From Brassica napus (Eukaryota; Streptophyta; Magnoliopsida; Brassicales; Brassicaceae), in NCBI RefSeq assembly GCF_020379485.1, contig NC_063450.1, forward strand, positions 50,310,681 to 50,374,680: 64,000 nt of DNA, in the 5' to 3' direction. A program made the position numbers and the translations under genes. Of this stretch, positions 10,706 to 22,288 are shown piece after piece. Each line of letters starts with the position of its first letter. Positions within the stretch are counted from its first letter, which is position 1. The notes under the pieces are model-generated. The model searched no databases. It was not told the origin of the DNA and saw only the letters and a list, made by a program, of their open reading frames with translations.

Positions 10706-10722
10706 TTCTTTATTATATATAA
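10706..10722 (+). promoter_or_regulatory. Likely TATA region of PIRL8
   Basis: TTATATATAAG lies about 160 bases upstream of the ATG and is followed by a CT-rich, leader-like sequence (10755-10835). A second TATATATAT run at 10843-10858 is too close to the ATG to be the core promoter. Confidence 0.4.
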
Positions 10723-10879
10723 GTAGGATATGTTTTCAACTCATTTATAACAATCTACATAACCTCTCTCTTTTTCTTCCTCTCTATTTCCTCTACGCAT
10801 TCTCGCTTTGTGGGTTCTTCTTTGTGTATACAATTATACAGATATATATATATATATATGCACACACACATAGGAAGAT

Positions 10880-11156
10880 ATGATGGGTTACGAGCAGATG
10901 AATCAGATGACAATGACAACAACGGCGATGATGAAGAATTTCAATAAGATGGGACCAATCAATACTCCACATAAGAAAACGACTAGGAGAAGTGTATCGG
11001 CCATTGATGGCGGTGCAGCTGCGACGGCTGGAGAAGGAGACTGTCGACGGAATCTCAAGACTCTCGATCTTAGCGGCATGTCCTTGGCTTCCCTCTCAGC
11101 ATCTTCTATCAACCTAGCTTCCATCTCAAAACTCGATCTCTCCAACAACAATATTC

Positions 11157-11194
<38 letters not shown>

Positions 11195-13711
11195 GTTGGA
11201 TCATATATCTAATTTTCATCAACCGTAATTATACAGCTTTTGACTAAAATTTCGTGGAAATAATTTTTTTTATGAAAATAGACATTTCTGTCACTATTGA
11301 AAAAAAAATAATAACACCTTAACAATAAGCTACAACCCTAAATGGAGCTTTCTCTTACAAAATTTCAAAAGTGCTTGAATTGTTAAAAGTTATTGTTTTC
11401 TCAATCTTTTTAAAAGTTGGTGTTTTCATGATTCACTTATAAATTTGTATGAACGATAATTAATAAATTTATTTAGCAACGAAAATCATCAAAAATAATA
11501 TACTTCTTAAGTCAAAAGACAAAAACAAATCATCTGAGAGTACTAGTGTTCCTCGAAGGCTCGATAGGTTAACAAATAAAACTATACAGTACAACAATTT
11601 GTTGCGGCCGTCGTGCTCTATTTAAATGAATTTAATTAGAGCAGTTGTGGCTAATTGAATTATATAAGATCTTTGCTAAGCTGCTAACTAACAGATAAAG
11701 AAATGATAAAAATCGTAGATGTACTGAACTGAAGCAAGGAAACTCTCTCTTGCATATGCATGATTCGTTGTATTCCTTATTTTGTGGTATTGTCATTTCC
11801 TGTTTTGTTTCAATAAAGAAAAAGTAATTAAATTTCTATTATTCATAACAAGACAAATCATAGGTTGCCGATTTTTTTAAAAAAAAATTCCAGAAAATTT
11901 AATATTATCACAATTTTTCCGAACTCATTTTCATTTGGTCAACTCGAACCTTAGAAAGCATATTTTATTAAGGCACAAGTGTCCGTTATTTTCTTTTTGA
12001 AGTTTTCATTACATAATTGTTCTATATAAATAAAATATTAATGAAGAGCATTAATTATTGATAAATACGAGTTGATATGAACATTTACTTCTCTCTTTGA
12101 CTCTGCTGAATGCTGTATTGAATCTGTCATCTGACTGCCAGTAACACTATTTTCTAAATAAACAACCGTTGTCAAAACTGTTGTCTTGATACATTTAGTT
12201 TAAGTTTATACATAAATATTTGAATGTCCATAAGTTATGAACATGCGCGACTTAAGATTTCGTTAAAACTGGATGACTCATATATTTAGTTTCCATGCAG
12301 CAAATTCCTGAATCTCTAGTGGCGAGAATGTTAAATTTGTGGGCATTAGATTTGCACTCCAATCAGCTCAAAACACTTCCCAACTCCATTGGATGTCTTT
12401 CCAAGCTTAAGGTTCTTAATGTATCCGGAAATAATCTACAGTATCTCCCCAAAACTATAGAAGATTGCAGGTAAGACCCCTTCAACCGCGTCCACCTCTC
12501 TTATTATCAATGTACCAAAACGCAAAACGCGTCCCAAAACGCAGATGGCTGGAAGAGCTGAACGCCAATTTCAACGAACTGACCATGCTTCCAGACACGA
12601 TAGGGTTCGAGCTAACGAATCTAACGAAGCTCTCCGTGAACTCAAACAAGCTTGTCGTGTTACCAAGCTCCCTTAGCCACTTGACGTCGCTGCGTGTGCT
12701 CGACGCCAGACTTAATCGCCTTGGCTCGCTCCCTGATGATCTAGAGAACCTCGTGAACCTTCAGGTCCTTAACGTTAGCCAGAACTTCCAGCACTTGAAG
12801 GAGTTACCTTACTCCGTTGGGTTGTTGATATCTCTCGTGGAGCTTGACGTTAGTTATAACGGAATTACGGTTTTACCGAACTCCATAGGCTGTCTTCGCC
12901 GGATTCAGAAGCTCTCCCTCGAGGGCAATCCCCTCATCTCTCCACCTTTTGAAGTGGTACGCACAATTATGTTACTAATTTATATCTTACTTTAATTTAT
13001 CATAGTAACATAAATTATTCTATTCTTTTGACGATATGGTACGAACCACTATGCCACATGTTATAGTGTAATAACATCGAAATTAAAGGCGCATTCAACA
13101 GAATATTTACTAGACTATAGAAAGCATAACTTGTCTCACAAGCATTATGATCTTTAGTGTGTTATAGTAAGCAACACAAGCATTATATACTTATATGAAA
13201 ATATTATATCAGTTTTGTGTATAATATTTGTTATGTAAACGCTATGATCATCCTTTTAGTGCACTATGGAATAAATTAACATCATACAAGAAACTTCACA
13301 GACGTGAATAGATCAAAATAATCTTAAATTATGCTTATTATAATAAAGTTTGTGATATAGTTTAAGTTTGATGATCTGTTACAACAGGTGGAGCAAGGTT
13401 TAGAAGCAGTGAAGCAGTACATGAGCGAGAAGATGACCGAGTCTTATAAAGAAACCCCGATGAAGAAAAAGTTGTGGGGCATTGGTAAGATGGTCAAGTA
13501 CAAGACCTTTAACGGCCTGAGCTCATCTCCGGGAAGGTCTCCAGGAAGAAGAACCGGCGGTGACCACCATGGAAACGAGAGGGAAGGGTTCATCAACGTC
13601 TCCGATTACCGCCAAATCGACGGAATCGCTTCCCCGAGACATGTGTCACTCTTCAACCCGAGACGCCTCTTGTCTCCATTCTCTGCTTATTTCTCTCCTC
13701 CGAGGTATTAG
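10880..13711 (+). CDS. PIRL8: Plant intracellular Ras-group-related LRR protein 8
   Basis: Four exons: 10880-11158, 12301-12470, 12545-12956 and 13388-13711. They join in frame to a 394-residue protein with GT-AG introns. The N-terminus is low complexity (Met/Thr-rich). From about residue 60 to 320 there are roughly ten leucine-rich repeats of the LxxLxLxxNxLxxLP type, for example [15 protein letters not shown] and [15 protein letters not shown]. The C-terminal tail is basic and Ser/Pro-rich ([11 protein letters not shown]) and ends [19 protein letters not shown]. This arrangement is that of Arabidopsis PIRL8 (AT4G26050). PIRLs are cytosolic relatives of animal Ras-binding LRR proteins; the role of PIRL8 itself is little known to me. 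Intron 1 is long (1142 bp) and begins inside a TA microsatellite. Exon 3 codes CRWLEEL where I recall CRSLEEL in Arabidopsis. Confidence 0.93.
11159..11192. repeat. (TA)n microsatellite at the PIRL8 intron 1 donor
   Basis: The GT of the intron 1 donor is itself the first bases of a GTATATAT... run of about 16 TA units, so the repeat begins at the splice site. Confidence 0.9.
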
Positions 13712-14377
13712 CTAGGGTTACTTTTGTCTTTTTATGTACAACAAACAGTCTTTTACTTTTACTTTTTTTTTTGCATGCAACGTTGTTTCCTTGTATTTTT
13801 TGTTTGTTCTTTTTCCCTGTATTATAGACTTTTGAGTGGCTTTTTACCGCTGGAACACATTTGTAAATCCTGACATAATAATTTGGTTCATGTTATCTTG
13901 TATATATCTAAGTAATGTAAGATCGCATTTGAAAAATATCAGTCGTGCTGTGCAGTATTACCCGTCTTGGTCCGAGCCTGTTTGAGAAAACAAATATGGG
14001 GGTAGATTATATAATATAGGTCAGCCATGACCAAAACCTTCAGCCGCGGTCCAAATTATCTTATATACAGGGAAGAAGAGATAACTAATAAAATACCTAA
14101 TTAAATAGTATAAATAAGTTTTCTATCTAGCCTTTTTTTTACTCAATAAGTCAATAGTGTGTTTATTCAAACTATGGAACCGAAGAACAAACGTTCCTCT
14201 CCATAAATACCTAGGTTTTCTATCTAGGTTTAGGCCAATCTTTATTGTGCATGCATAAATCTGTACCTAGTGTGTTAGGAATCGCCATGTAAATAAAAGT
14301 TCACATACAGAGAGTCTTAAGTTCATAACATTCGAACCCAGAGGAAATTAAGAAATGTAACAAATCAGAAAAGATTT
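13712..14377. other. PIRL8 3' end and intergenic spacer
   Basis: The first 200 bases are T-rich and likely PIRL8 3' UTR. The remainder up to the stop codon of the small minus-strand gene contains nothing recognisable. Confidence 0.5.
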
Positions 14378-14725
14378 TTAATCTTTGTTTCCAGATTCTT
14401 CCTTCTTGTCTGGTTCATCACTTTCCATCTGCGGTAATCTCTGCAACTAAAGGTTAAAAAAGAAATATAAATGAATATCTCCGATCATCTCTCCAATCCT
14501 ATGGGTATATCTACCAATAAGAGAGAACAGGACAAATGTTTGGTTCAGCTAGACATTTCATCGAACATGTTGCATGCCTTATAAAAGAAGACAACTTACA
14601 AGATCTGGCTTGTATAAATTGTGAACGATGGAGGCTCCACCGAGAAGTGAGGCTACAACGACGACAGTTGACAGCGCTAGTGACGGAGTTCCGGTCGGTA
14701 TCTTCCCCCCGAACCTTTTGTTCAT
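14378..14725 (-). CDS. Small single-span membrane protein
   Basis: Two exons, 14725-14600 and 14440-14378, give 62 residues. I chose the ATG at 14725 because the longer frame upstream starts only with GTG. The protein begins MNKRFGGKIPTGTPSL, has one hydrophobic span at about residues 15-34 (Ala/Val/Leu-rich) and then VHNLYKPDL. The second exon codes a short charged tail rich in Asp, Glu and Lys. The intron has a GTAAGT donor and a TTGCAG acceptor, and the frame is kept across it, which supports a real gene despite the size. By position it should be the orthologue of the Arabidopsis small gene AT4G26055 next to PIRL8. The function is unknown; a single-pass organelle or ER membrane protein is likely. 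Confidence 0.75.
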
Positions 14726-14797
14726 CTTGTAGTACTCTTCTTTGAAGTTTGAACAACCGCAACAAAACACTATATTAAACAGAAGCTTTATATACGT

Positions 14798-14990
14798 GGC
14801 GCGTGAACGTCAACTTCCTCAATTTCATTAAATAAATTAATGTAATTCCAATATCTAATTGGTTTGCTCTCTACCGGCTCAAAACCAAACCGTCAAAACC
14901 AGATTCTCATATCACCTCAAGAAATAAACAAAGGAAACAATTGCTCATTTATTTTATTTTCTTTTGTTCTTCTCTTTACACACATTGTAG
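14798..14990. repeat. Long direct repeat, copy A1
   Basis: 193 bp starting GGCGCGTGAACGTCAACTTC and ending CACACATTGTAG. It matches 18209-18406 with about six or seven substitutions and one short T/A-rich length difference. The pair brackets a truncated copia body. Part of A1 is upstream sequence of the small membrane-protein gene. Confidence 0.95.
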
Positions 14991-15017
14991 AAACCTATGT
15001 GGGTTGACAGCGTTGGT
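14991..15017. repeat. 27-bp repeat, copy B1
   Basis: AAACCTATGTGGGTTGACAG followed by CGTTGGT. An identical block lies at 19376-19402, inside an intron of the L18ae-like gene 4.4 kb away. B1 sits exactly at the junction between repeat A1 and the retroelement fragment. Confidence 0.95.
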
Positions 15018-18000
15018 ATTCACCCAGTGGGACAAAACCATGATGAAAGAAAAAAAGTACAACACACACTACTCCCCTTGATGTGAACCTCAGTGGAGGT
15101 CTTTCAGCCTACGCATCCCAATTTGATGCGTGAGCTTCCTGAACGTGCAGGTCGGAAGTGCCTTAGTGAATAGATCGGCCGAATTTTCACTGGATCGTAC
15201 TTGGACCACTTTGACCTCTTCGGTCTTTTGTAAATCGTGGGTAAAGAAGAACTTAGGCAAAATATGTTTTGTCCTGTCCCCTTTGATATAGTCGTCCTTG
15301 AGCTGAGCAATGCAAGCCGCATTGTCCTCGAACATCACAGTCGGTTCTTTGCACTCGACCATCCCACAATCTGATCGGACATGTTGGGTCATCGACCTCA
15401 ACCAGACAACCTCGCGGCTGGCCTCATGAATGGCCAATATTTTCGAGTGATTAGACGATGTTGCCGCGATGGTTTGTTTCATGGAACGCCATGATATGGC
15501 CGTACCTCCATGTGTAAAGACATATCCTGTCTGTGATCGAGCTTGATGTGGATCTGATAAATAACCAGCATCAGCAAAGCCAACTAAACCATATTTGTTA
15601 TGGTTAGTATAATATAGACCCAAGTCTTTCGTTCCTTGCAGGTAACGAAGAACATGTTTTATCCCGTTTCAGTGCCTTTGGGTCGGACAGTAGCTAAACC
15701 TAGATAGTAGGTACAAAGCAAAGCTTATATCAGGCCGTGTGTGAGTTGCCAAGTACATTAAAGCTCCTATGGCACTGAGATGTGACATTTTAGGACCTAT
15801 GACATCCTCACCGTCCATCTTGGGACGGAAGGGATCAGTGTCCAGGCCGAGGGATCTCACGACCATGGGACTGGTCAGTGGATGGCAATCGGCCATATTA
15901 AACCTCTTGAGTACATTTTCAGTGTATGCCATCTGATGCACTAGGATCCCATCATTTATGTACACAAGTTGTAATCCCAAACATAATTTTGTTTTCCCAA
16001 GATCTTTCATCTCGAATTCTTTCTTAAGGTATTCAACCGTTTGAGAAATCTCTCCAGAGGTTCCTAGGATATTCAGATCATCAACATACACTGCTATGAT
16101 CACGAATCCTTTATTTTCGAATTTTTTAATGAAAATACATGGACTGATAGGGTCATTTCTATATCCCTCTTTCACTAGGTATTCACTTAGTCTATTGACC
16201 ACATCCGTCTGGATTGTTTCAGTCCATAAAGAGATTTATTCAGCTTAATACAATGTTGTTCTCGAGAACTCTCTTTGTTTTTCAATTCGAAACCTTCTGG
16301 AACTTTTATATAGATTTCATTATCCAGTGGACCATATAGGTATGCGGTTACAATATCCATTAACCGTAAATCTAGACCTTCTCTCATAGCCAGACTTATT
16401 AAAAATCTGAAGGTCGTAGCATCCACCACAGGGGAGTATGTCTCCTCATAGTCTATTCCTGGTCTTTGTGAGAATCTTTGTGCAACAAGTCGGGCTTTAT
16501 ACCTCACAGCTTCACCATTCTTATTTCTCTTTCTTAGAAAAACTCATTTGTATCCCACTGGTTTGATATCATGAGGTGTCCAGATTATTTGGCCAAATAC
16601 ACATATTTTTCTCAGTGATTCTAACTCCATGTTTATGGCTTCTTTCCATTTAAGCCAATTTGGTTGTTGCATGCATTCATATATAGACGTGGGTTCATAA
16701 TCCTCGTTATCCATAAGTTCAAGTGCTACTTCATAAGCAAATAAATCATCAATATAGACATGTTTTCTGTTCTATTATTTTTCAGACAAGACATAGTTTA
16801 TTGAGATCTCATTATTATCTGCACCATCAGTACCATGAATCTTAGCGTCCCAAGAATCATTGTTTGGCACATCAGGGCTGGCCACATCAGTGGCATCAGT
16901 GCCGGCCATGTCTAAAGCCATAGGGTCGGATGCGGCCACATCTCGGGCTGGATCGGCCGCGGTCATGTCTGGTGTCTGAACAACCTCGGTTTCATTTTAT
17001 GCACCTTTCTTTGTTTTCCGAGGGTTCTTATCTTTGGAACCTATTGGTCTACCACGTTTCACACGTTATCTAGACTTTGTAGCAACTTGATTGTGTCCTT
17101 CTTGAACATCAATTCTTATTGGTGCATTAGCAGCTGATATATATGACTTTGTCACTCTTTTCGGGTCAGCAAAGGAATCTGGCAATTGATTAGCTAGCTT
17201 TTGTAAATGAATTATCTTTTGAACTTCTAGATCATATTCTTGAATTCGAGGATCTTGCCAAGATATGGATATTTGATTCCATGATATTTCTTTTACCATT
17301 TTACTGCTATCTTCCCCTAATGTTGGAAGTTCGGATTCATTAAAATGACAATCCGCGTATCTGGCCTTAAATAAATCACCTGTAGTTGGCTCAAGATACT
17401 TTAAAATCGTGGAGGAATCAAATCCAATATATATCCCCATCCTCCTTTGAGGTCCCATCTTTGTTCTCTGTGGTGGAGCTATTGGAACATAAATGGCACA
17501 GCCGAATGTCCTAAGATGGGATACGTTTGGCTCATGACCCGTAAGTAATTGTAATGGGGAATACTTATGTTCACTTGATGGCCTGATGCATATGAGCTCG
17601 GCCGCGTGAAGGACCACATGTCCCCACGCTGAGACCGGAAGTCTCGACTTCATGAGTAATGGTCGAGCTATGAGCTGTATGCGTTTTATAAATGATTCGG
17701 CCAAGCCGTTCTGTGTATGTACATGTGCCACGGAGTGTTCCACACTTACCCCCATGGACATACAATAATCACTAAACGCTTGGGAAGTGAACTCACCAGC
17801 ATTGTCTAGACGTATAGTCTTTAAAGGAAAATCTGGAAAATGAGCTCGTAATCGAATTATCTGAGCATGCAACCTAGCAAATGCCAAGTTTCTGGTCGAC
17901 AGGAGACAAACATGTGACCATCTAGTGGCCGCATCAATGAGGACCATGAAATATCGAAATGTCCCACAAAGTGGGTGAATTGGTCCACAGATGTCTCCTT

Positions 18001-18208
18001 GAATTCTTTCCAGAAAGTTTATAGTTTCTTTAGTGACTTTAACTGGTGATGGCCTAGAAATGAGTTTCCCTTGGGAACAAGCAACACACGATAGGTGCTT
18101 AGGGATAATTCGTTTCTCTTTAAGAGAATGGCCGTTTGAGTTCAGGATCAGTTTACGCATCATGGTCGAACCGGGATTGCCAAACCGGTCGTGCCATAAA
18201 GTGAAATT
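15018..18208 (-). mobile_element. Truncated, decayed Ty1/copia element
   Basis: Read on the minus strand it enters inside the GAG-pre-integrase domain (LWHDRFGNPGSTMMRKL near 18190). It continues through the integrase core (GDICGPI, IRLDNAGEFTS, HTQNGLAESFIKR; 18163-17066) and reverse transcriptase (YKARLVAQRFSQRPGIDYEE at 16500; AVYVDDLNI near 16090). RNase H follows (GFADAGYLSD, FEDNAACIAQLK; 15623-15090). After the stop a purine tract AAGGGGAGTAG (about 15073-15083) and some 55 bp of a 3' LTR (TGTTGTAC...TTTTGTCCCACTGGG) follow before the sequence ends at the B1 repeat. Gag, protease, the 5' LTR and most of the 3' LTR are missing. Several stops and frame changes (for example near 17040, 16770 and 15665) show it is dead. 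Confidence 0.9.
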
Positions 18209-18406
18209 GGCACGTGAACGTCAACTTCCTCAATTTCATTAAATAAATTAATGTAATTCCAATATCTAATTGGTTTGCTCGCTACCGGCTCAAAACCAAA
18301 CCGTTAAAACCATATTCTCATATCACCTCAAGAAAGAAACAAAGGAAACAATTGCTCATTTATTTTATTTTATTTTCTTTTGTTCTTCTCTTTACACACA
18401 TCGTAG
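18209..18406. repeat. Long direct repeat, copy A2
   Basis: Second copy of the 193-bp A sequence, beginning GGCACGTGAACGTCAACTTC at the junction with the copia fragment. After its end the sequence runs without a break into the 3' flank of the L18ae-like gene, so this copy, or A1, is the ancestral location. Confidence 0.95.
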
Positions 18407-18576
18407 ATTGTGAGAAGAAAATGATAGAGAGCTGGAGCAAAGATGAGGTATATAGTATTTAAAATGAATGTACAGACAAACATCTAAGTCCATCCTCTAT
18501 AATCCTTTTGACAAGAACAGGACCAAGATCATACATATATATGTCAAGATAATGGTGTATACGTAAGAATAAGCCA

Positions 18577-19835
18577 CTAAAACCACCTGAAGGCAACAAT
18601 CACCAGTAGCAAGAGGGACAATCCCATCGCCTGCAACATCACCAAACTTCTTCATCATCATTTCGTTGGAAATCTCAAGTCAAGAGAGACAGAGGGAGAG
18701 AGACATTACAGTGATTGCGGAAGCAGCAAGTCCTGCTCTTTCTCTAGGATCCTTGCGGTAGTAGTTCCCAAAATAGAGAAACGTCGAATAGTACCACAGG
18801 AATGGGAATACAAACCCCAGGAGAAAGCTGTCAAAATAAGATTTAGCAGTTAAGTATAGAGTAGCTCTACGGACTTACAGTATCTAATTATTTAAAATAA
18901 AGAAATATATTAAAGGGGGAGAACAAGAAAACCTTCCTAAAAGTGAGAGGTTTAGAATTTCATACTAAGACCATGTCCAACGGGGTTTCTCTCCATCGGA
19001 ATTCTTAACATATGTATTATGTATATATATGTATATATATATTGTATATGCGTAAATAATTATTTACGGGTTCTACAATAACTTCATAAATAAGGGTTCT
19101 GAAGGATTCTTAAAACTCTTTTTTAAGAACCCTTACTTAGGGGTTCCACAAAAATTGTGAACCCCACAATTACTTATACATATATAATATATATACATAT
19201 ATATATACATAACACATATATTAAAAACTCTAATGTGAAGAACCCATTCGAGATGCTGTAACCTCACTATCCAAATGCCAAATTTTTATTGGTTTGATTT
19301 TAAAAACAAAAATAAATTTAATTAAGTAATTAAGTTCTATTAAAAAAAATAATATTTTATTATTTTATTTAAAAAACCTATGTGGGTTGACAGCGTTGGT
19401 GTTGCTCTTAACTCGGAAACAAAAATGAGAACTCTACTCACGAGAACCATCCGATTCCACAACCGAAGCATGGAAGAGGTTTGTCATAAGCTCCATTTTC
19501 CACATCGTCCACGTCTTTTACAAGCGTATATCTTCCTTTCCCACAAACCATAACATCTACAATACAAAGTTCAATAAAAGATGTCTAAAGGTTACATCTT
19601 AAAAGAGTTTCTTAATGCATAGAGAGATGGTACCTTTAATAGCAGAGTAATATCTACCAGCTGGTCTCATGAGACTAGCATATTTATTATCACCCATGGA
19701 TTTAACCAGCTCTGCACTTCCAGCTCCATGCTCTTTAACATCTACAAAGTGATCAAAACTCATGAAACTTGGATCACTTGAAAATCACTAAGACAAGAAA
19801 AGAGGGAGAAGTCAAGGTTGTTTACTTTCTGCCAT
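18577..19835 (-). CDS. Ribosomal protein L18ae family membrane protein
   Basis: Coding exons 19835-19826, 19741-19634, 19556-19442, 18827-18710 and 18630-18577 join in frame to 134 residues. The first ATG-containing exon (19887-19826) follows an apparently non-coding 5' exon that ends at 20232. The only ATG near that 5' exon runs into a stop at once, so I start at MAENVKEHG. The middle holds the family hallmark AYDKPLPCFGCGIGWFS. A hydrophobic segment (FLLGFVFPFLWYYSTFLYFG), the motif NYYRKDPRERAGLAASAI and a C-terminal hydrophobic segment (MGLSLLLVIVAF) follow. Despite the family name these are small membrane proteins, not ribosome components. Position fits Arabidopsis AT4G26060. The 614-bp third coding intron has taken up a foldback repeat and the B2 sequence. 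Confidence 0.9.
18972..19258. repeat. Foldback (palindromic) element in intron
   Basis: A near-perfect palindrome of about 290 bp in the third coding intron of the L18ae-like gene. GAACCCTTACTTAGG mirrors ATAAGGGTTCTGAAGG, and ATATATGTATATATAT blocks mirror each other outside. The outer ends (GTCCAACGGGG...) do not match perfectly. It is likely a MITE of the GGTTCTTAA type. Confidence 0.55.
19376..19402. repeat. 27-bp repeat, copy B2
   Basis: Identical to 14991-15017. It lies in an intron of the L18ae-like gene and is the likely donor of the B1 copy at the copia junction. Confidence 0.9.
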
Positions 19836-20231
19836 ATGTTCTTCAGTGAAAGAGAGCGTTGATGAATGCAAAGCTCCTACTTCTGAGCTGAAACAGAACC
19901 ATGAAAGAAAAAAAAACCAGAGTCCAGCAGATCAGATTTGTAATGAATTAACTACTACTATCTCAGTTCTAGTCTTCTGGATAGACTTTTAGAGTTTTTA
20001 CACATATTAATAAAGTACATTAAATCATTTATAATAAAGTCAATTATCAATTTTCAATAATTCAAAATATTATACTTGTGAAATACATTTTTTCCTAAAA
20101 TATCAAATCTCTGTGGAACGGAATAAGTATAAATCCACAAATATCAACTACAAGCTATCGGTTTGAACTTTGAATGATCCAGCGTTCATAAACGAGCTGG
20201 AGATCGCTCGGCAAGTAAAGAGATAACTCAC

Positions 20232-20400
20232 CAGAAATTTTCAAGAGCAGAAACTCGAGAAAGAGATTGATTACAAGAGAAGAGTTGAGATAATAACAAT
20301 ATCTGGAAAGAGAAGAGTCGTCGTCTTCTTCTTCGGCTGCTGCTTCAACTTCGTAAACGTTAACTACGGAGAGAGAGCATTAGTTACAAAAAAAAAAACT
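20232..20400 (-). other. 5' UTR exon of the L18ae-like gene
   Basis: CT-rich on the minus strand, without a usable ATG, ending in a strong donor (TTTCTG|GTGAGT) at 20232. The next exon begins at 19887 after a TTTCAG acceptor. The 5' limit near 20400 is a guess. Confidence 0.5.
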
Positions 20401-22140
20401 ACGGAGAGAGAGCAGAAAAGAAATATCGAAGTCAATGACTTTTTTTTTTCTTACACCAAAAGCAACGTTGTCTTCTTTCTTTCTTCGTATTTTGGAAATT
20501 ATTCTAATTCATAACCAAATAACTCATTCTTCCAAGACTGTGTATCTATATATGTCATAAAGTATATTGTTTTAGTTGTTAGTTTATGTATTTATCACCA
20601 TCTCATATATTGCACTATTTATATTCGTAATTGTGAACTGATTTTTAGATTATAGATTTGTTAATTATGAAAGATGAAACCATTTAAAAACAGTTATTTT
20701 CAAATTAGAAAAAAAAATTCAAATGCTTTTTTTACCAGTGACTAATGACTATAATATGTAACTTTTCAAAACCATATTGTGTTTAAATTTCCTTTTTGTT
20801 GAAAAGATGAAGGCATTGAGAAAAATAAGGCATTGACTATAATAAGGATGAGTGATTTCCACGTTTATTTTTTCTACTTCCACTTTAATTTACTAATCAT
20901 GTTTTAAGAAAAAATTTAAAGGTACAACCATAAAAACTAAAATAAGAAACAAAATAGTTTTAGAAATCAATTTTTCTAAAAATTTTTAGTGCTCTGGAAA
21001 TAATTAATCGACAGATACCTCAATAAAATTTACAGCTATTATTCTAAAACCAAAAAATAAATAAAAGTCACACTTACCAATCATCCCCTCGGTTTCTTCT
21101 TTTGTTTGGCAACCTTTTATGAGGAACTTTCCTTGGAAAATACTTTTTTCAAACAAACAAAGCATCAGTTTTGCTAATTCAGACAGCATCTTCTATTAGA
21201 CCATTTTTAATACTAGTTACCACATAAATAGTACCAATTCAGATTTTTTCCGTTCGTTTTAGTCAAAATACATATTAGGTCTAATAGTCACATTAATAGA
21301 GATTTAAACTTCTATTCTCACATATTCCCTATCAAAATCATGTAGAATAGTCTATCATGATCTCCTATACTGTGGATCAAATAGTCCAATTAAAAAATAG
21401 TTTTATCAAACTCTCAAAGAGAAAAACTTGTTTTTAAGAATGCTTGTACTTTTTTTGAAAAAAGTGAGAATTAGGTATTAGGTACAACAAATATTAAATT
21501 ACGTCCAATTCAACACTTATGTATATTGTACTTTTTATTATTTTTTCATGTAGTGTTTATTTAATAATCATGACGATTTAAATATAGATTGTATTTTGTG
21601 TGTTTAAGCAATAATTAATATCAAGAAGCTGTTATATAATGCAAATAAAAAATAATATCACAACAATAAGACCATTCCTCGAAGAAAATTAATCATAAGA
21701 CTAGTACAATTAAAACAATAATCATCATCATTAGCCTCTCTTCTTTGTCTTAATGTGAACATTGAAAAGTGGGGAAGTTAATGTAACTGGTGACAAATAA
21801 AAGGAATATATGGAATGATAGGAATCATTATTTATGGAATTTTGTGGAATGGAATCAGCATTCCATTTGTTCATGAACATTTTTTATTTGGAATGATTTT
21901 TCAAATGATAGTTAAAATTTTATTTGGAATAATATAGAATGTTGTGGAATTGAATGGAATACCCTTTTCATTTTTTTTTTTGTAAATGGTGAACAATTTT
22001 TAGAATTCATAGGAATTAAGCATTCCAGAAGTTTTTATCCCAAAAACATCCATTCCATTTTGGACCAAAATGTAATGATGATGTTTGGTGATAAAATAAA
22101 AAAACTTTTAAAAGGAAGAAAATACGAGTCAAGGAGAAGT
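20401..22140. other. Intergenic between L18ae-like gene and MKK1
   Basis: No gene. The region 21806-22060 is packed with GGAAT/ATTCC words in both orientations (for example ATGGAATTTTGTGGAATGG and CATTCCATTT), suggesting a decayed inverted-repeat element. The last 150 bases before MKK1 are CT-rich leader-like sequence. Confidence 0.4.
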
Positions 22141-22288
22141 CAATGACCATATAGTCTTCGTCTTCTTCTTATTCATATTTCATAGTGGTGAGCTACACGA
22201 CGTCTGTCTAGCGTTCGTAATTTTTCTAATCTCTCTGACCTCTGCTACTGTGTATCCGTTCGTGTTGCTTTGATCTCTCTGATCAGAC

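Noticed and set aside
14511..14770. Longer minus-strand frames starting at 14765 and 14770
   Set aside because: They depend on TTG or GTG starts. The ATG at 14725 with the spliced second exon gives a more convincing gene.
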